A stretch of 9,635 nt of DNA from Halanaerobiaceae bacterium. GTDB taxonomy: Bacteria; Bacillota; Halanaerobiia; Halanaerobiales; Halarsenatibacteraceae. The notes beneath the pieces are model-generated. The model did no database searches. It saw only the letters and a program-made list of their open reading frames with translations, and was not told where the DNA came from. The translations under genes and the position numbers were made by a program. Numbering within the stretch: position 1 is the first letter of the stretch; every line of letters starts with the position of its first letter. Positions 1 through 5,615 of this stretch are shown here, one piece after another. The DNA lies in contig PWHA01000356.1 in NCBI GenBank assembly GCA_003554685.1, positions 1-9,635 of the forward strand, given 5' to 3'.

Positions 1-24
1 AGCCTGCCCATCAAAAAATACTGA

Positions 25-39
25 TTCAGAAAATCTGAT
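25..39 (+). promoter_or_regulatory. Weak CodY-box-like site upstream of codY
   Basis: The stretch TTCAGAAAATC at 25-35 matches 10 of the last 11 positions of the CodY consensus AATTTTCWGAAAATT, but the first four positions do not match (10 of 15 overall). It is about 110 bp before codY. CodY is known to control its own gene in some Bacillota, so autoregulation is possible. A match of this quality can arise by chance in AT-rich DNA. Confidence 0.25.
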
Positions 40-75
40 TACTGTAAAATAACGGCCAAAGTACTGCTAAACTAC

Positions 76-111
76 TAAAGAAACATTATCATTTAAAGAA
101 ACATTATCATT
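76..111. repeat. Perfect 18-bp tandem duplication before codY
   Basis: The unit TAAAGAAACATTATCATT occurs at 76-93 and again, without a mismatch, at 94-111. It lies about 40 bp before the codY start. It is too short and AT-rich to be assigned a function, and may simply be a recent slippage duplication like those in the other gaps of this window. Confidence 0.9.
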
Positions 112-149
112 ATCAAGAGTTTGAAAAAATTGAATGGAGGTAATTAAAA

Positions 150-932
150 ATGGTATCTTTACTGGACAAAAGTAGAAAAATCAACCGCCTACTGCAGAGG
201 ACAGGTGGAAAACCCGTCGATTTTAGTGAAATGGCCGAGGTCTTGAAGAGTGCAATTAAGTGCAATGTCTATATTAACAGCCGCAAGGGTAAAATCCTGG
301 GCTACAGTCTGCTGGATGACTTTGAATGCGATATTATGGAAGAAAAGGTAATTGAAAATGGATATTTTCCCGAGGATTACAATGATTTTCTGATGAGAGC
401 TTCCAACACCCGGGAAAACATTAAGCAGAAGGGTGGAGAATGTGTCTTTTCGGCTGAAGATGAGTGCCTCTTCCAGGATAAATTAACCACCATTGTTCCG
501 GTAATGGGCGGCGGCGACCGTCTGGGAACCCTGGTGCTGGCCCGTTATGACGGTGAATTTACTGATGAGGATCTGGTGCTGGCAGAATACGGTGCCGCAG
601 TGGTGGGCATGGAAATTCTCCGCTCCCGCAGTGAAAAGATTGAGAAGGAGGCCCGGAAAAAAGCAGCCGTACAGATTGCAATTGACACCCTTTCCTATTC
701 CGAGCTGGAAGCCATCGAGCATATTTTTGAAGAGCTGGATGGCAGTGAAGGCCTGCTGGTAGCCAGCAAGGTTGCCGACCGGGTTGGCATAACCCGCTCC
801 GTAATAGTTAACGCCCTGCGTAAGTTCGAGAGTGCCGGCGTTATCGAGTCCCGCTCCCTGGGTATGAAGGGAACCTATATCAAGGTTCTAAATGACTACC
901 TTCTGGAAGAACTGGACAAGCTAAAAGCCTAA
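150..932 (+). CDS. codY: CodY, GTP- and branched-chain-amino-acid-sensing global transcriptional repressor
   Basis: CodY is a cytoplasmic dimeric repressor of Bacillota that represses nutrient-acquisition and stationary-phase genes when GTP and branched-chain amino acids are plentiful. The 260-residue length is standard. An N-terminal GAF ligand-binding domain spans about residues 1-155, including GKPVDFSEMAE and LTTIVPVMGGGDRLGTL. A linker helix (about 156-180) leads to a C-terminal winged helix-turn-helix (about 182-250). The recognition helix region ITRSVIVNALRKFESAGVIE is nearly identical to Bacillus subtilis CodY as I recall it, so the DNA target is probably the same. The GAF pocket is less conserved: the position of the ligand-binding Arg61 seems to be Ile62 here, and the Phe-Pro-Val segment is Phe-Ser-Ala (residues 100-102). 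The start ATG follows GGAGG by nine bases. It is transcribed alone: a hairpin follows, and rpsB has its own promoter. Confidence 0.97.
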   Translation: MVSLLDKSRKINRLLQRTGGKPVDFSEMAEVLKSAIKCNVYINSRKGKILGYSLLDDFECDIMEEKVIENGYFPEDYNDFLMRASNTRENIKQKGGECVFSAEDECLFQDKLTTIVPVMGGGDRLGTLVLARYDGEFTDEDLVLAEYGAAVVGMEILRSRSEKIEKEARKKAAVQIAIDTLSYSELEAIEHIFEELDGSEGLLVASKVADRVGITRSVIVNALRKFESAGVIESRSLGMKGTYIKVLNDYLLEELDKLKA

Positions 933-985
933 AGATTGACAGCATAAGATTGATAACAGATTAACAACAAAACATTAAGTTGCAG

Positions 986-1058
986 CATATAATCAATAAA
1001 ATCATAGAATATAAAAATCATAGCATATAATCAATAAAAGTCCATATAATCAATAAAA
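986..1058. repeat. Three copies of a 16-bp AT-rich repeat
   Basis: The 16-mer CATATAATCAATAAAA occurs exactly at 986-1001, 1024-1039 and 1043-1058. The intervening segments contain further echoes (ATCATAGAAT at about 1001 and 1067). This is a decayed or nested tandem duplication in the codY-rpsB gap. No reading frame runs through it. Confidence 0.85.
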
Positions 1059-1106
1059 ATCATAAAATCATAGAATTAAGCTATAAATTATGGCATAAAA
1101 CTAAGG

Positions 1107-1135
1107 ATTGCCCTGCAGGATATTCGCAGGGCAAT
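1107..1135 (+). terminator. Hairpin after codY, possible terminator
   Basis: ATTGCCCTGC (1107-1116) and GCAGGGCAAT (1126-1135) form a perfect 10-bp stem with a 9-base loop, about 175 bp past the codY stop. There is no clean T-run directly after it; the nearest is TTTT at 1143-1146, after TGCCGTG. A second GGGCAATTG copy follows at about 1150, so the arm could also pair with other segments. It may be a weak terminator, an RNA 3' end stabiliser, or a different kind of structure. Confidence 0.45.
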
Positions 1136-1243
1136 TGCCGTGTTTTGCCGGGCAATTGTTTGCTGGATAATTTGCCTTAACTTTGCCAGCAGCAGGCAAA
1201 AAGAAAGACAGAGAGACCGCTCAAAAAATCGGCCAATTTTTTA

Positions 1244-1272
1244 TTGATATCGCATCAACTATATGATATACT
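1244..1272 (+). promoter_or_regulatory. Sigma-A type promoter of rpsB
   Basis: TTGATA (1244-1249) and TATACT (1267-1272) are separated by exactly 17 bp. Each box differs from the housekeeping consensus at one position. Transcription would start near 1279, giving an untranslated leader of about 150 bases that holds the folded element described next. This is the clearest promoter in the window. Confidence 0.8.
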
Positions 1273-1305
1273 TGCTATTAGTGAAATTAGGAGTAAAATT
1301 ACACA

Positions 1306-1396
1306 CGTCTGTGGATCCCACTGCCGGTGCTGTTCCAGTCGGAACAGTAGCAGCCCTGTTAACCTCAACAGGGGAAGCTGGGAGAGGAAACAGACG
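1306..1396 (+). promoter_or_regulatory. Structured 5' leader of rpsB, probable cis-acting RNA element
   Basis: The leader can fold into a closed multi-branch structure. P1 is CGTCTG (1306-1311) with CAGACG (1391-1396). P2 is TCCCA (1316-1320) with TGGGA (1379-1383). P3 is CTGC (1321-1324) with GCAG (1350-1353), a three-base bulge, then 1328-1336 with 1341-1349 around an AGTC loop. P4 is CCCTGTT (1354-1360) with AACAGGG (1367-1373). P2, P3 and P4 form a compact three-way junction. No T-run follows, so it is not a simple attenuator; control at the level of translation, for instance feedback by S2, is more plausible. Feedback at rpsB leaders is known in enterobacteria; I cannot match this fold to a named Rfam family. 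Right after P1 lies a GGAGGT (1396-1401) that duplicates the true ribosome binding site. Confidence 0.65.
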
Positions 1397-1397
1397 G

Positions 1398-1419
1398 AGG
1401 TAAAAACCTGAAAGGAGGT
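1398..1419 (+). promoter_or_regulatory. Duplicated Shine-Dalgarno with shared anti-SD segment before rpsB
   Basis: Two GGAGGT motifs precede rpsB, at 1396-1401 and 1414-1419. The second, inside AAAGGAGGTG, is at the right distance (about 10 bases) to serve the ATG at 1429. Between them, ACCT (1406-1409) can pair either with the upstream AGGT (1398-1401, AAAA loop) or with the downstream AGGT (1416-1419, six-base loop). The two pairings are exclusive, so the segment could act as a small on/off switch. The 4-bp stems are weak alone; the idea rests on geometry only. Confidence 0.4.
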
Positions 1420-1428
1420 GGAAGATTA

Positions 1429-2352
1429 ATGTCAGTAGTTAACATGAAACAGCTGCTGGAGTCCGGTGTTCATTTTGGTCATCAGACCAGACGCTGGAAT
1501 CCTAAAATGGAAAGTTATATTTTTACTGAAAGAAACGGGATTTATATCATAGATCTTCAGCAGACCGTGAAATTGATGGACAAAGCCTATGACTTTGTCC
1601 GGGAAGAGGCCAGTAAGGGCAAGACGGTACTCTTTGTCGGCACCAAACGCCAGGCTCAGGAAACTATCAGGGGCGAGGCAGATAGGTGCGGCATGCCCTA
1701 TGTTAATCAGCGCTGGCTGGGCGGAATGCTGACAAATTATCAGACCATCAGTAAGAGGATTGACCGTCTCAATGAAATTGAAGAGATGGAAGACGAGGGC
1801 CTCTTTGAGGTGCTGCCTAACAAGGAAGTAATTGAGCTGGAGCGGGAACATGAAAAGCTGCAGCGCAACCTGGGCGGTATCCGGTACATGGATGGTCTGC
1901 CCGATATTGTCTTCATTACCGATGCCCGCAAGGAATCCATCGCAGTTAGTGAAGCCCGCAAACTTGACATTCCCATAGTTTCGATTGTGGACAGCAACTG
2001 TGATCCGGATCTGATTGATTACGTAATTCCCGGCAATGATGATGCTATTAGAGCCGTCAAGCTCATTACCAGCAAAATAGCCGACGCTGTGCTGGAAGGC
2101 CGTCGTCAGGGCAATCTGATCGATGAAGTTGACAGCGAGCAGGCCGGTCCGGCTGAAGCAGCAGAAGCAGAGGAGCCTGAAAAGACCAAAAAGGCCGAGG
2201 ATCAAGGCGCAAAAACCACTAAGGATCAAGGTGTAGAAACCACTGAGGATGAAGGTGCAGAAATTACTGAATCCCCGGCAAAATCAGAAACTGAAGAGGC
2301 AGATTCCTCCGAGGAACAATCGGAAGAATCCCGGAAGGCTGCCAATGAATAA
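1429..2352 (+). CDS. rpsB: Small-subunit ribosomal protein S2 with acidic, repeat-bearing C-terminal extension
   Basis: S2 is a late-assembling protein of the 30S ribosomal subunit, located between head and body. The first 232 residues are a complete S2: GVHFGHQTRRWNPKM (13-27), the coiled-coil hairpin region (about 105-150), and the C-terminal signature from PDIVFITDARKES (158-170) to the IPGNDDA segment (200-206). S2 usually ends near residue 230-260. Here about 75 more residues follow, almost entirely Glu, Ala, Lys, Thr, Ser and Asp, predicted unstructured and strongly acidic. Residues 257-280 are three tandem copies of an eight-residue unit like EDQGAKTT. The start follows AAAGGAGGTG. The gene has its own promoter and leader and is separated from tsf by a terminator and 425 bp, although the two are often cotranscribed in other bacteria. 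Confidence 0.97.
   Translation: MSVVNMKQLLESGVHFGHQTRRWNPKMESYIFTERNGIYIIDLQQTVKLMDKAYDFVREEASKGKTVLFVGTKRQAQETIRGEADRCGMPYVNQRWLGGMLTNYQTISKRIDRLNEIEEMEDEGLFEVLPNKEVIELEREHEKLQRNLGGIRYMDGLPDIVFITDARKESIAVSEARKLDIPIVSIVDSNCDPDLIDYVIPGNDDAIRAVKLITSKIADAVLEGRRQGNLIDEVDSEQAGPAEAAEAEEPEKTKKAEDQGAKTTKDQGVETTEDEGAEITESPAKSETEEADSSEEQSEESRKAANE
2197..2268 (+). repeat. 24-bp x 3 in-frame tandem repeat in rpsB
   Basis: Three consecutive 24-bp units (2197-2220, 2221-2244, 2245-2268) encode the octapeptides EDQGAKTT, KDQGVETT and EDEGAEIT. Units differ by several substitutions, some changing amino acids, so the duplication is not brand new. The unit length is a multiple of three and the array lies in the disordered tail, so copy changes would be tolerated. 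Confidence 0.9.
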
Positions 2353-2370
2353 AAAGTAAATGGACTTAGT

Positions 2371-2410
2371 AAGGCGCCGAGGGATGAACTTTTTCAGCGG
2401 CGCCTTTTTT
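2371..2410 (+). terminator. Intrinsic terminator after rpsB
   Basis: AAGGCGCCG (2371-2379) pairs perfectly with CGGCGCCTT (2398-2406), a GC-rich 9-bp stem with an 18-base loop. It is followed by a T-run (2405-2410). It lies 19 bases after the rpsB stop and ends a short rpsB transcript, so tsf needs its own promoter or read-through. Confidence 0.85.
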
Positions 2411-2449
2411 ACGCCCTATTCTTTTACCCGGATTGTCAGGGAATTCCTT

Positions 2450-2608
2450 AAGATTAATTAAGATTAATTATGGAAAGATTAATTGCAAAAAGAATAATAA
2501 TAAAGAATAATAATAAAGAATAATAATAATGAAGAAGAATAATAATAAAGTTCTTTAATTATGAAGTTCTTTAATAATGAAGTTTTTTAATAATGAAGTT
2601 CTTTTTGA
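2450..2608. repeat. Three adjoining families of short tandem repeats
   Basis: First, AAGATTAATT is repeated at 2450-2459 and 2460-2469, with another near 2474. Second, the 13-mer AGAATAATAATAA is exact at 2491-2503, 2504-2516, 2517-2529 and 2536-2548. Third, a 16-bp unit like GAAGTTCTTTAATAAT runs at about 2547-2562, 2563-2578, 2579-2594 and, partly, 2595-2608. Unit sizes 10, 13 and 16 adjoin, as if several independent slippage events hit the same segment. Confidence 0.9.
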
Positions 2609-2715
2609 TATATTTATTTACTTTGAAATTACGCCTGAATATTTCAATTGATATTTTGTCAAAGAATATATATTTGGCTTAAAGATATACCGGGAATTTC
2701 GTTATACCAGGAATC

Positions 2716-2727
2716 CTGACATGTCAG
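2716..2727. promoter_or_regulatory. 12-bp palindrome upstream of tsf, possible operator
   Basis: CTGACATGTCAG is a perfect palindrome about 50 bp before the tsf ATG. As RNA it would have almost no loop, so a DNA-binding dimer site is the more natural reading. No regulator can be named. Confidence 0.3.
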
Positions 2728-2777
2728 ACATATGAACATATAGGATATTATGATTTATCGAAAAGGAGGAAAGCAAG

Positions 2778-3668
2778 ATGGCTTTTGGAATGAAAGAAAT
2801 AAAAGAATTGAGAGAACGTACCGGAGCAGGAGTTCTGGACTGCAAAAAAGCTCTGCAGGAGCAGGATGGAGATGTTGATGCTGCCATAGATTATCTTCGG
2901 GAAAAAGGAATGGCGGCCGCTGCCAAACGGGCAGGTCGGGTAGCTGCTGAAGGACTGGTTAAGGTTGATATTAGCGAGGATAAAAATCAGGGCCTGATTC
3001 TGGAGGTTAACTGCGAAACCGATTTTGTGGCCAAGAATGATAGTTTTATCGAACTGGTTGACGACATCAGCCGTCATATTCAGGCTGGTTCTGCTGAAAC
3101 CGTGGAAGAAGCCCTGAATGAAATTTTTGTTGATAACGAAAATAAAACTTTGGAAACTGTTATCAAGGAAGCTGTAGCCAACATCGGAGAAAACATTAGG
3201 CTCAGAAGGTTCACCCGCTGTGAAACCGAAGGTTTTTTACACTCCTATACCCACATGGGTGGGAAAATTGGCGTTCTGGCCGAATTTTCCGGAGAAGAAA
3301 ATCTGACCGCCGCCAATAATATAGCCATGCACATTGCCGCCTCTTCTCCCGAGTATCTTTCCCGGGAAGATGTCAGCGAAGAGGACGTTGCCAGAGAGAA
3401 AAAGGTTTACCGCGAGCAGATGCTAAATGAAGGCAAGCCCGAAAACATTATTGATAACATTGTCGAGGGCAAAATGGGCAAGTACTATACCCAGGTCTGC
3501 CTGCTGGAGCAGGAATATGTTCGTGACCCTGATATTTCTGTCGGTGAGTATCTCGAGCAGGAAGACCTTGAAGTTGAAAGCTTTGTCCGCTATGAAGTTG
3601 GCGAAGGAATTGAAACTGAAGAAGAGGATTTTGCTGAAGAGGTCAAAGCTCAAATGGAAAATAACTAG
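2778..3668 (+). CDS. tsf: Translation elongation factor Ts
   Basis: EF-Ts is the cytoplasmic nucleotide exchange factor that releases GDP from EF-Tu. The 296-residue length is normal for the long (non-Thermus) form. An N-terminal UBA-like domain (about 1-55) carries the signature LRERTGAGVLDCKKAL (11-26). The core follows with EVNCETDFVAKN (76-87), whose Thr-Asp-Phe-Val triggers exchange on EF-Tu. Two core subdomains follow, with HSYTHMGGKIGVLAEF near 149-164 and a coiled-coil-like segment near 200-250. The C-terminus (about 270-296) is very acidic. The start follows AAAGGAGG by eight bases. It is monocistronic or the head of a longer transcript: a strong hairpin lies four bases past the stop, only about 60 bp ahead of pyrH. 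Confidence 0.97.
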   Translation: MAFGMKEIKELRERTGAGVLDCKKALQEQDGDVDAAIDYLREKGMAAAAKRAGRVAAEGLVKVDISEDKNQGLILEVNCETDFVAKNDSFIELVDDISRHIQAGSAETVEEALNEIFVDNENKTLETVIKEAVANIGENIRLRRFTRCETEGFLHSYTHMGGKIGVLAEFSGEENLTAANNIAMHIAASSPEYLSREDVSEEDVAREKKVYREQMLNEGKPENIIDNIVEGKMGKYYTQVCLLEQEYVRDPDISVGEYLEQEDLEVESFVRYEVGEGIETEEEDFAEEVKAQMENN

Positions 3669-3672
3669 TCTT

Positions 3673-3704
3673 AAAAAGAGAACACATTTTGTGTTCTCTT
3701 TTTT
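3673..3704 (+). terminator. Perfect 14-bp hairpin terminator between tsf and pyrH
   Basis: AAAAAGAGAACACA (3673-3686) pairs without mismatch with the complementary arm 3690-3703 around a three-base TTT loop, ending in a T-run. A-run and T-run flank the core, so it could act in both directions. Only 34 bases remain before pyrH and they contain no obvious promoter, so partial read-through is likely to supply pyrH-frr. Confidence 0.88.
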
Positions 3705-3738
3705 CTAGTAAAAATCAATTCTAACTGGAGGTAATGTG

Positions 3739-4458
3739 ATGGGAGAAACTTCAACCTACTCCCGGGTTCTTTTAAAAATCAGCGGCGAGGCTCTGGCATC
3801 AGGTGGAGGCTTTGGTATTGATCCCAAAACCATTCAGAAGCTGGCCAAAGAGATCAAGGATGTTGTCACTGAAACCGGGGTGGAACTGGCCATCGTGGTA
3901 GGTGGCGGCAATATTTTCCGCGGTATTGCTGGAAGCGCCCGGGGCATGGATCGCGGTACTGCTGATTACATGGGCATGCTGGCCACAGTCATAAATGCCC
4001 TGGCCCTGCAGGATGCCATCGAAAAGCACAGCCTGGAAACCCGGGTTCAGTCCGCCATTGAAATGCGTCAGGTGGCCGAGCCCTATATCAGAAGGCGGGC
4101 AATCCGTCATCTGGAAAAGGGCCGGGTGGTTATCTTTGCCGCCGGAACCGGCAACCCCTATTTTTCCACCGACACCACCGCAGCCCTCAGGGCAGCAGAG
4201 ATTTCCGCCGAAGCTATCTTGATGGCCAAAAATGTTGATGGAGTATACGACTGCGACCCTGTTTCCAATCCGGAAGCAATCAAGTATGAAGAGCTGGCCT
4301 ATATCGATGTTTTAAACAGATCCCTGGAAGTCATGGATTCCACCGCAATTTCTCTCTGCATGGATAATGAAATTCCGCTGGTAGTTTTCGGGGTTGGAGA
4401 CAGCGGCAATATCAAACGTGCCATCCGGGGAGAAAAAATTGGAACCTATGTAGGTTAA
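3739..4458 (+). CDS. pyrH: Uridylate (UMP) kinase
   Basis: This bacterial hexameric UMP kinase phosphorylates UMP to UDP with ATP in the cytoplasm, an essential step to UTP and CTP. It belongs to the amino-acid-kinase fold, unrelated to eukaryotic UMP kinases. Visible motifs are RVLLKISGEAL (phosphate-binding start), VVGGGNIFRG (glycine-rich loop), GMDRGTADYMGMLATVINALALQ, the segment FAAGTGNPYFSTDTTAALRA (UMP binding), and KNVDGVYDCDP. Length, about 239 residues, is typical. Either GTG 3736 or ATG 3739 could start it; GGAGG (3727-3731) is seven bases from the ATG but only four from the GTG, so I chose the ATG. frr follows after 45 bp, the standard order, and is probably cotranscribed. Confidence 0.97.
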   Translation: MGETSTYSRVLLKISGEALASGGGFGIDPKTIQKLAKEIKDVVTETGVELAIVVGGGNIFRGIAGSARGMDRGTADYMGMLATVINALALQDAIEKHSLETRVQSAIEMRQVAEPYIRRRAIRHLEKGRVVIFAAGTGNPYFSTDTTAALRAAEISAEAILMAKNVDGVYDCDPVSNPEAIKYEELAYIDVLNRSLEVMDSTAISLCMDNEIPLVVFGVGDSGNIKRAIRGEKIGTYVG

Positions 4459-4503
4459 TGTTATAGATTTCAACAGGCTAAAAATTAAAAGGGGGAATAC
4501 TAA

Positions 4504-5061
4504 ATGATTGGTCAGGTGGAGAATCAGGCTGAAAAAAAGATGAAAGCTGTTATTAAGAAGACCCGGGAAGAATTTAAAACAGTAAGGACCGGCCGGGCCC
4601 ATCCCGGACTGGTAGAAAATATCACAGTTGATTATTATGGTACCCAGACCCCGTTAAATCAAATGGCCAATATATCAGCCCCGGAGCCCCGGAGCCTGGT
4701 AATTGAGCCCTATGACAAATCTGTCCTGGAGAATGTGGAGAAGGCTATAATGAAGGCTAATCTTGGTCTGACCCCCAACAATGACGGCAATTTGATCCGG
4801 ATTAATGTTCCCCAGCTCACTGAGGAAAGAAGGAAGGAACTGGTTAAGGTAGTCAACGAAAAGGCTGAAGAAAGCCGGATTTCAATCCGTAATATCCGTC
4901 GGGAGGCCAATGAAGAGCTGGAAATAATAGAAGAGGAAGGCGAGATTTCCGAGGATAACATGCACCGCGGACTGGATAACATCCAGACATTGACTGATAA
5001 ATATATCGATAAAATTAATGAAATGCTCAAGAAAAAAGAAGAAGCCATTATGGAGGTTTAA
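4504..5061 (+). CDS. frr: Ribosome recycling factor
   Basis: RRF splits post-termination ribosomes together with EF-G and is essential in bacteria. All 185 residues fit the family. The three-helix bundle (domain I) is formed by about 1-29 and 105-185; domain II is inserted at about 30-104. Hallmarks are KTVRTGRAHPGLVENI (25-40), YYGTQTPLNQMA (44-55), PYDKS (69-73), LGLTPNNDGNLIRI (87-100), LTEERRKELVK (105-115) and SIRNIRREAN (127-136). AAGGGGGA ends about eight bases before the start. The gene follows pyrH by 45 bp with no terminator between them, so they are likely one transcript. Confidence 0.97.
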   Translation: MIGQVENQAEKKMKAVIKKTREEFKTVRTGRAHPGLVENITVDYYGTQTPLNQMANISAPEPRSLVIEPYDKSVLENVEKAIMKANLGLTPNNDGNLIRINVPQLTEERRKELVKVVNEKAEESRISIRNIRREANEELEIIEEEGEISEDNMHRGLDNIQTLTDKYIDKINEMLKKKEEAIMEV

Positions 5062-5107
5062 CTTATTTTATTAATTGAAATACATGCTTAAATCTGGAGG
5101 CCTGACA

Positions 5108-5380
5108 ATGAAAGAGGAACTTGATAAACTCCGGGGGGCCGACCTGGCTGAAGTAATAGACTTTTTAAAGCGGGAAGGAACCACCTACCGGCTGGTTGAA
5201 GTTCATCCTCCAGAAAATCGACAGGGTCAGCGCCGCCCCGGACAGGGCAACAGGAGATTCATCAATGCTGTCCCGCAAGTCTTGCAAGTCCAGCAAGTCC
5301 AGCAGGTCCGGCAGGAAGAACAGGAAGAAAGAGCAGAGTTTATTATTTATTATTGTTATGAAAGGTATGATTATGAGTAA
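5108..5380 (+). CDS. Small protein of unknown function between frr and uppS
   Basis: I do not recognise this 90-residue protein. The start ATG at 5108 has an ideal GGAGG (5096-5100) seven bases before it; an upstream in-frame ATG at 5075 lacks a site. The N-terminal part (1-35) looks like a helix followed by strands (LDKLRGADLAEVIDFLKREG, then TTYRLVEV). A basic, Gly/Gln/Arg-rich linker (37-52) follows. Residues 57-69 are three or four copies of Gln-Val-x, and the end is aromatic (IIYYCYERYDYE), plausible as a final strand. The coding bias of its first two thirds resembles its neighbours. It sits 46 bp after frr in the same direction and is probably cotranscribed. The function is unknown; a role in translation or the envelope would only be guessed from its neighbours. 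Confidence 0.7.
   Translation: MKEELDKLRGADLAEVIDFLKREGTTYRLVEVHPPENRQGQRRPGQGNRRFINAVPQVLQVQQVQQVRQEEQEERAEFIIYYCYERYDYE
5276..5329 (+). repeat. 9-bp in-frame tandem repeat in the small ORF
   Basis: Six units in strict 9-base phase: CAAGTCTTG, CAAGTCCAG twice, CAGGTCCGG, then CAGGAAGAA twice. They encode Gln-Val-x and Gln-Glu-Glu tripeptides (residues 57-74). The phase preserves the reading frame, supporting translation of this ORF. Confidence 0.85.
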
Positions 5381-5386
5381 TATCTT

Positions 5387-5403
5387 CCCCTCTCCTGGAG
5401 GGG
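5387..5403 (+). terminator. Short GC hairpin after the small ORF, weak terminator candidate
   Basis: CCCCTC (5387-5392) pairs with GAGGGG (5398-5403) around TCCTG, six bases past the stop of the small ORF. The following TTGATTATTTTCTT is T-rich but not a clean run. It might partly end the pyrH-frr transcript before uppS. Confidence 0.35.
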
Positions 5404-5482
5404 TTGATTATTTTCTTGAAGCTGATGAATAAAAGATAATGGATAATAAGCGATAATGGGTAATGAATAATAATAAATAACA

Positions 5483-5587
5483 AATAATGAACAATGAATA
5501 ATGAATAATGAATAATGAACAATGAATAATGAACAATGAATATTGAATAAAAAATAATGAATGGTAAATGATGAATAATGAATGATG
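5483..5587. repeat. Heptanucleotide tandem repeat array upstream of uppS
   Basis: Fifteen consecutive 7-base units in perfect phase. Seven are exactly AATAATG (starts 5483, 5497, 5504, 5511, 5525, 5553, 5574), three are AACAATG (5490, 5518, 5532), and the rest are one- to three-base variants. The DNA before it (5433-5482) is a looser version of the same theme. Each unit carries an ATG, most of which are closed within a few codons by TAA. The array ends 16 bases before the uppS ribosome binding site AGGAGGA (5603-5609). Confidence 0.92.
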
Positions 5588-5615
5588 AATATGAGGATGA
5601 GCAGGAGGAATATCC

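Larger units (their letters stand above)
1..149 (+). other. AT-rich region upstream of codY
   Basis: No coding region is visible here. The stretch holds a small dyad, TCAGA-AAA-TCTGA at 26-38, which overlaps a partial match to the CodY box. It also holds a perfect 18-bp tandem duplication at 76-111 and the codY ribosome binding site (GGAGG, 136-140, nine bases before the ATG). I could not find a convincing -35/-10 pair, so the codY promoter may lie upstream of the window or be non-canonical. Confidence 0.6.
2411..2777. other. AT-rich non-coding gap between rpsB and tsf
   Basis: No gene is visible. From 2450 to 2608 the gap is a run of tandem repeats. Beyond that are TTGATA (2648-2653) with TATATT (2669-2674), a possible tsf promoter but with a short 15-bp spacer. 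TATACC-GGGAAT (2686-2697) and TATACC-AGGAAT (2703-2714) form a 17-bp-spaced near repeat, followed by a 12-bp palindrome (2716-2727). The tsf ribosome binding site AAAGGAGG (2762-2769) ends the gap. Confidence 0.6.

Noticed and set aside
986..1058. Could the dispersed 16-mers be a CRISPR array?
   Set aside because: Repeats are too short and AT-rich, spacing is irregular (22 and 3 bases), and no cas genes are present.
1306..1428. T-box or other tRNA-sensing leader before rpsB
   Set aside because: There is no T-box consensus segment and no terminator/antiterminator pair; ribosomal protein genes are not usual T-box targets.
1432..2229. Long minus-strand open frame (265 codons) antisense to rpsB
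   Set aside because: It mirrors the rpsB coding sequence exactly, has no ribosome binding site or recognisable domain, and rpsB is certain on the other strand.
5075..5107. Earlier ATG at 5075 as the start of the small ORF
   Set aside because: No ribosome binding site precedes it, while GGAGG at 5096-5100 is ideally spaced for the ATG at 5108.
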